In this document: one piece after another, positions 5,701 through 7,823 of the stretch | Layout of the letters: the number at the start of each line of letters is the position of its first letter | How positions within the stretch are numbered: position 1 is the first letter of the stretch | DNA from: an uncultured Erysipelotrichaceae bacterium | Lineage (GTDB): Bacteria > Bacillota_I > Bacilli_A > RFN20 > CAG-826 | Assembly (NCBI GenBank): GCA_902801805.1 | Contig: CADCJP010000036.1 | Coordinates: 1 to 7,823, forward strand | Direction: 5' to 3' | Length of the DNA: 7,823 nt | The notes under the pieces: model-generated | The model's database searches: none | Told to the model about the DNA's origin: nothing | Seen by the model: the letters and a program-made list of their open reading frames with translations, nothing else | Position numbers and translations under genes: made by a program

Positions 5701-5717
5701 CAATTGTACCAATTGTA
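5701..5717. repeat. Tandem CAATTGTA repeat upstream of the membrane-protein promoter
   Basis: CAATTGTA occurs at 5701-5708 and again at 5710-5717, one base apart. Each copy contains the palindrome CAATTG. It lies immediately upstream of the proximal -35 box, a usual position for an activator site, but the sequence is short and AT-rich, so chance is possible. Confidence 0.35.
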
Positions 5718-5754
5718 TCTTACATACGCCCATCCGAGACGAGCAACGTTTCTC

Positions 5755-5782
5755 ATTATACTAGAAAAAAACTTCTAAACAA
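5755..5782 (-). promoter_or_regulatory. Possible distal promoter of the membrane-protein gene at 4773-5633
   Basis: The minus strand has TTGTTT (5782-5777), a 16-base spacer and a perfect TATAAT (5760-5755). Transcription from about 5748 would give a leader of about 115 nt that includes the GC-richer patch at 5724-5749. The direction fits only the minus-strand gene. Confidence 0.4.
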
Positions 5783-5792
5783 TCATATTTTG

Positions 5793-5820
5793 TTGTTTTT
5801 TGTAAAACAAGGTATACAAT
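5793..5820 (+). promoter_or_regulatory. Promoter of the yitT-family gene (leaderless)
   Basis: A -35-like TTGTTT (5793-5798), a 16-base spacer and a -10-like TACAAT (5815-5820) precede the GTG start at 5827 by six bases. A perfect inverted repeat TTGTTTT-N4-AAAACAA (5793-5810) covers the -35 box and part of the spacer and could be an operator. An alternative -10 reading, TATACA at 5813, still leaves a leader of only a few bases. Confidence 0.5.
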
Positions 5821-5826
5821 AATGCC

Positions 5827-6849
5827 GTGATTAAATCTAAGTGGACTCGTTTTAAAAAACAAATCGACAACTTCTTGTTCGATCATTACATTATCAAAAC
5901 TGTACTTGAGTACATACGTGGTTTCTTTATTGCCGCTATTGCCGCAGTAGTGTTCGCTTTTGGTTTCTCATGCTTTATTTCACCTTCTACAAAAGGTGGC
6001 TTTGTTTTAGCCACTGGTGGTGTATCTGGTGTTTCTCAAATCATCGCATGGATTATTGAAACAATACGTGGTGAACCAGTTGGTAACAACTTAATTCAAT
6101 CTATTGGTTACACATTATTGAATGTCCCATTACTAATCTTTAGCTTTTTCAAACTTGGTAAACGTTTTACCATCTTCACATTAGTTAATGTTGTACTTTC
6201 ATCAGTGTTTATCTCTTTATTCTCTACCGCACACGTAGGTGAACAAGTTGCAAATTTTACTTTCCCAGATGGCGCTCAACCACTCGAACCTGTGATTGTG
6301 CGTGTCGTATTCGGAGGTATTACCACAGGCCTTGCCAGTGCGTTCGCATTTTTAGGCGGTATTTCTTGCGGTGGTATTGATGTTATCGCGTGCTATATTG
6401 GTGCGAGAAAATCCACACAAATCGGTAGATATGGCGTGATGATTAATGGTGTGATTGTTATAACCTACGGTTTCTTAAAAGCTGTTGATAACAATTTCAA
6501 CTTTATTTATTCCTTATATTCTATTATCTTCTCTATTATTTATTTATTTGAAGTCGGCCTCATTATTGATGCAATCAACTTAAGAAATAAGAAAATGCTT
6601 GTCCAAATCATTACTAGCAAAGTCCATATGCCAGAAATCATTATTGCTAACTTCCCACACTCTGCAACAATAATTAATGGACATGGTGCTTATTCTGGCG
6701 CTGATAAGATTATTCTTTGGATGGCGGTCTCCTCTTCTGAAGTGCGTAAAGTTGTTAACGTCGCTAAGAAGGTTGATGAACACGTCTTCATCGGTGTTAC
6801 TTCGTTAAAGCAAGTGTATGGTAACTTCTATATCAAGCCACTTGAATAA
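5827..6849 (+). CDS. YitT family membrane protein with C-terminal DUF2179 domain
   Basis: The 340-residue product has a short cytosolic N-terminus, then several hydrophobic segments (about 30-52, 62-80, 93-108, 112-133, 155-185, 200-215, 222-248), then a soluble C-terminal domain (about 255-338). The duplicated YitT signature is visible: ATGGVSGVSQI near residue 62 and GGISCGGIDVIACYIG near residue 177, with LLNVPLLIF between them. The C-terminal part contains INGHGAYSGADKIILWMAVS and ends VTSLKQVYGNFYIKP, typical of DUF2179. The family is widespread in Bacillota and its transported substrate or role is not established. Start: the ATG at 5822 runs into a stop after two codons, so GTG at 5827 is the only start that fits, directly after the -10 box and without a Shine-Dalgarno site. 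It is a single-gene unit with its own terminator. Confidence 0.92.
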   Translation: MIKSKWTRFKKQIDNFLFDHYIIKTVLEYIRGFFIAAIAAVVFAFGFSCFISPSTKGGFVLATGGVSGVSQIIAWIIETIRGEPVGNNLIQSIGYTLLNVPLLIFSFFKLGKRFTIFTLVNVVLSSVFISLFSTAHVGEQVANFTFPDGAQPLEPVIVRVVFGGITTGLASAFAFLGGISCGGIDVIACYIGARKSTQIGRYGVMINGVIVITYGFLKAVDNNFNFIYSLYSIIFSIIYLFEVGLIIDAINLRNKKMLVQIITSKVHMPEIIIANFPHSATIINGHGAYSGADKIILWMAVSSSEVRKVVNVAKKVDEHVFIGVTSLKQVYGNFYIKPLE

Positions 6850-6866
6850 TTAACCTCAAAAAAGAT

Positions 6867-6900
6867 AAAAGCCTAGTCAGTTCGCTAGGCTTTTTTGTTT
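6867..6900. terminator. Bidirectional intrinsic terminator shared by the yitT-family gene and tRNA-Ser
   Basis: AAAAGCCTAG (6867-6876) and CTAGGCTTTT (6885-6894) form a 10-bp perfect stem around an eight-base loop. TTGTTT follows on the plus strand. On the minus strand the stem is followed by TTTTATCTTTTTT, so the same hairpin can end both the converging yitT and tRNA-Ser transcripts. Confidence 0.85.
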
Positions 6901-6905
6901 GCTTC

Positions 6906-6996
6906 TGGCGGAAGAACAGGGATTCGAACCCTGGCAAGGCTTGCACCTTCTAACGGTTTTCGAAACCGCCCCCTTCAACCACTTGGGTATTCCTCC
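6906..6996 (-). tRNA. tRNA-Ser(CGA), CCA end encoded
   Basis: On the minus strand the acceptor GGAGGAA (6996-6990) pairs with TTCTTCC (6916-6910, one G-U pair), followed by discriminator G and an encoded CCA (6908-6906). The T arm is a perfect CAGGG-TTCGAAT-CCCTG. The anticodon stem GCGGT/ACCGT encloses loop TTCGAAA with anticodon CGA (6962-6960), which reads UCG serine codons. The long variable arm (AAGG paired with CCTT) is typical of class II tRNA-Ser. The total is 91 bases including CCA. It is a lone gene. Confidence 0.96.
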
Positions 6997-7005
6997 GTGC
7001 AAGTT

Positions 7006-7014
7006 ATTATAGCA
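7006..7014 (-). promoter_or_regulatory. Extended -10 promoter of tRNA-Ser
   Basis: The minus strand reads TGCTATAAT, identical to the element before rnjA. The predicted start near 6999 leaves only about three bases of 5' leader before the mature tRNA. No convincing -35 box is visible. Confidence 0.7.
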
Positions 7015-7058
7015 TTTATTCGGCTAATTGGAACTTTATTAAATTGAATTTGGACATC

Positions 7059-7087
7059 TAGTCAAATTCATGCGGACAAAGTATAAT
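7059..7087 (+). promoter_or_regulatory. Promoter of the gene starting at 7096
   Basis: TAGTCA (7059-7064, four of six matches to TTGACA), a 17-base spacer and a perfect TATAAT (7082-7087). The ATG follows after eight bases, so the mRNA should carry at most one or two untranslated bases. Confidence 0.6.
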
Positions 7088-7095
7088 AGACTGGT

Positions 7096-7823
7096 ATGGA
7101 ATGGTTCAATTTTAACAACACACCATTTAAAGCCTTCTTCATCATAATGATGTTGGTGCTTTTATTTATCACATTTTTAGTGCTCACTTATATACTTTTT
7201 GGCAGAAGGGATCAAAGCTATGATAAACGCATCAAAGCGGAATCCACAACACTAAGAATTTACATCATTGATGTAAAGAATAACAAAGTTACCTATTTCA
7301 ATCGTTCTGATTTAAAGGGCAAGAAAGAAATAGACATGACCGCTTTCTATTCTCACTTCCACGTTAATGATGTTGATAAAATCAAATCCTGGGTCTTCAG
7401 TATTTGTACTGACTACAAAAACGCTGATAACTATTTAGAAGCAGACGTGGTTATTAACCATGGACGTAGTACATATTTCTCTTTATTAAAACTACAAAAG
7501 TACGATCCAAATGAAGGTATCATCCACTTAGAATCCTTCATTCTTAAATACATCACTCCAAATAACTCCACCTCTAAAAAGAAGAAAAAATCTCCATTTA
7601 TCGGTGTGGTTAAAAGAAGCACAATGGAATCCTTAATCCTTAAAGAAAAGAGCTTAAAGGGTTTCACTTTCGCTATCCGTTTCTATTATATTAGACAAAA
7701 ATTCTTATCAAATGATAAGATTGAACGCTATATGATCGTGACATTAAAGAATGTCATTTATCCATATGCCTCTAATCCAAGAGTGTCTCGTCAAATCATT
7801 GATGGTGGTGAAAACGAATTATT
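7096..7823 (+). CDS. Membrane-anchored protein with PAS-like and degenerate GGDEF-like regions, cut by the window edge
   Basis: The first 242 residues are visible with no stop. A transmembrane helix spans about 12-35, followed by RR. Residues 53-153 show alternating strands with TLRIYIIDVKNNKVTYFN, then FYSHFHVNDVDKIKSWV, which is PAS-like (compare the usual ...HPDD... helix). A lysine-rich linker (161-165) follows. Residues 189-242 (GFTFAIRFYYIRQK through SRQIIDGGENEL) match the spacing of a GGDEF domain: FYYIR occupies the position of the metal-binding DxDxFK, and about 40 residues later GGENEL occupies the GGDEF signature. The lost aspartates suggest no diguanylate cyclase activity. Such degenerate modules often precede an EAL, DHH or other effector domain, which would lie beyond the window. 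No Shine-Dalgarno site. The gene is certain; the domain reading is inference. Confidence 0.8.
   Translation, partial: MEWFNFNNTPFKAFFIIMMLVLLFITFLVLTYILFGRRDQSYDKRIKAESTTLRIYIIDVKNNKVTYFNRSDLKGKKEIDMTAFYSHFHVNDVDKIKSWVFSICTDYKNADNYLEADVVINHGRSTYFSLLKLQKYDPNEGIIHLESFILKYITPNNSTSKKKKKSPFIGVVKRSTMESLILKEKSLKGFTFAIRFYYIRQKFLSNDKIERYMIVTLKNVIYPYASNPRVSRQIIDGGENEL

Noticed and set aside
5634..5826. Riboswitch or T-box in the longest intergenic region
   Set aside because: No conserved core (T-box, SAM, TPP or similar) or strong alternative hairpin could be recognised; only promoters and short repeats are supported.
7431..7667. Minus-strand open frame of 78 codons
   Set aside because: It is antisense to the gene starting at 7096, which continues in frame through the whole region.
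1..7823. Mobile element, CRISPR array, toxin-antitoxin or defence system
   Set aside because: No direct repeat array, transposase, integrase, terminal inverted repeats or defence-type domain was seen; gene content is conserved core plus two less characterised membrane proteins.

Overview
The window looks like chromosomal core sequence from a low-GC, Gram-positive-type bacterium (Bacillota/Mollicutes-like, perhaps an uncultured Bacilli or RF39-type gut lineage). The lineage is inferred from AT-rich codon use, RNase J1, a type II peptide deformylase, a YlbF homologue beside rsmD and coaD, a YitT-family protein, and a CCA-encoding tRNA-Ser. There is no sign of phage, insertion sequence, CRISPR or plasmid functions.

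Layout. Positions 1-2566 are on the minus strand. Reading leftward they hold def (peptide deformylase), rnjA (RNase J1) and the N-terminal half of a maf-family nucleotide pyrophosphatase that is translationally coupled to rnjA. From 2638 to 4016 the plus strand carries a tight ylbF-rsmD-coaD operon, divergent from def. coaD converges on pgeF (4018-4731, minus) with a single base between their stop codons. Upstream of pgeF on the same strand is an unrecognised membrane-anchored protein (4773-5633). It is divergent from a YitT-family membrane protein (5827-6849, plus). A bidirectional terminator separates yitT from a tRNA-Ser(CGA) gene on the minus strand (6906-6996). The last gene (7096 to the window end, plus) is cut by the edge. 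It encodes a membrane-anchored protein with a PAS-like region and what looks like a degenerate GGDEF domain.

The recognised genes do housekeeping work: RNA turnover (RNase J1, and YlbF as a likely RNase Y cofactor), protein N-terminal processing (Def), ribosome modification (RsmD), coenzyme A synthesis (CoaD), and proofreading or clean-up (PgeF for mis-built peptidoglycan precursors, Maf for non-canonical nucleotides).

The most notable feature is regulatory. Four genes (def, ylbF, pgeF, yitT) have a -10-like hexamer placed exactly six bases before the start codon, and a fifth (the gene at 7096) has one eight bases before it. None of the five has a Shine-Dalgarno sequence. This predicts leaderless or near-leaderless mRNAs. 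By contrast rnjA, the unknown membrane protein, rsmD and coaD have clear Shine-Dalgarno sequences, so two modes of translation initiation seem to be used side by side. Also notable are a perfect 8+8 bp inverted repeat between the divergent def and ylbF promoters, and a coaD terminator that lies inside the pgeF coding sequence.
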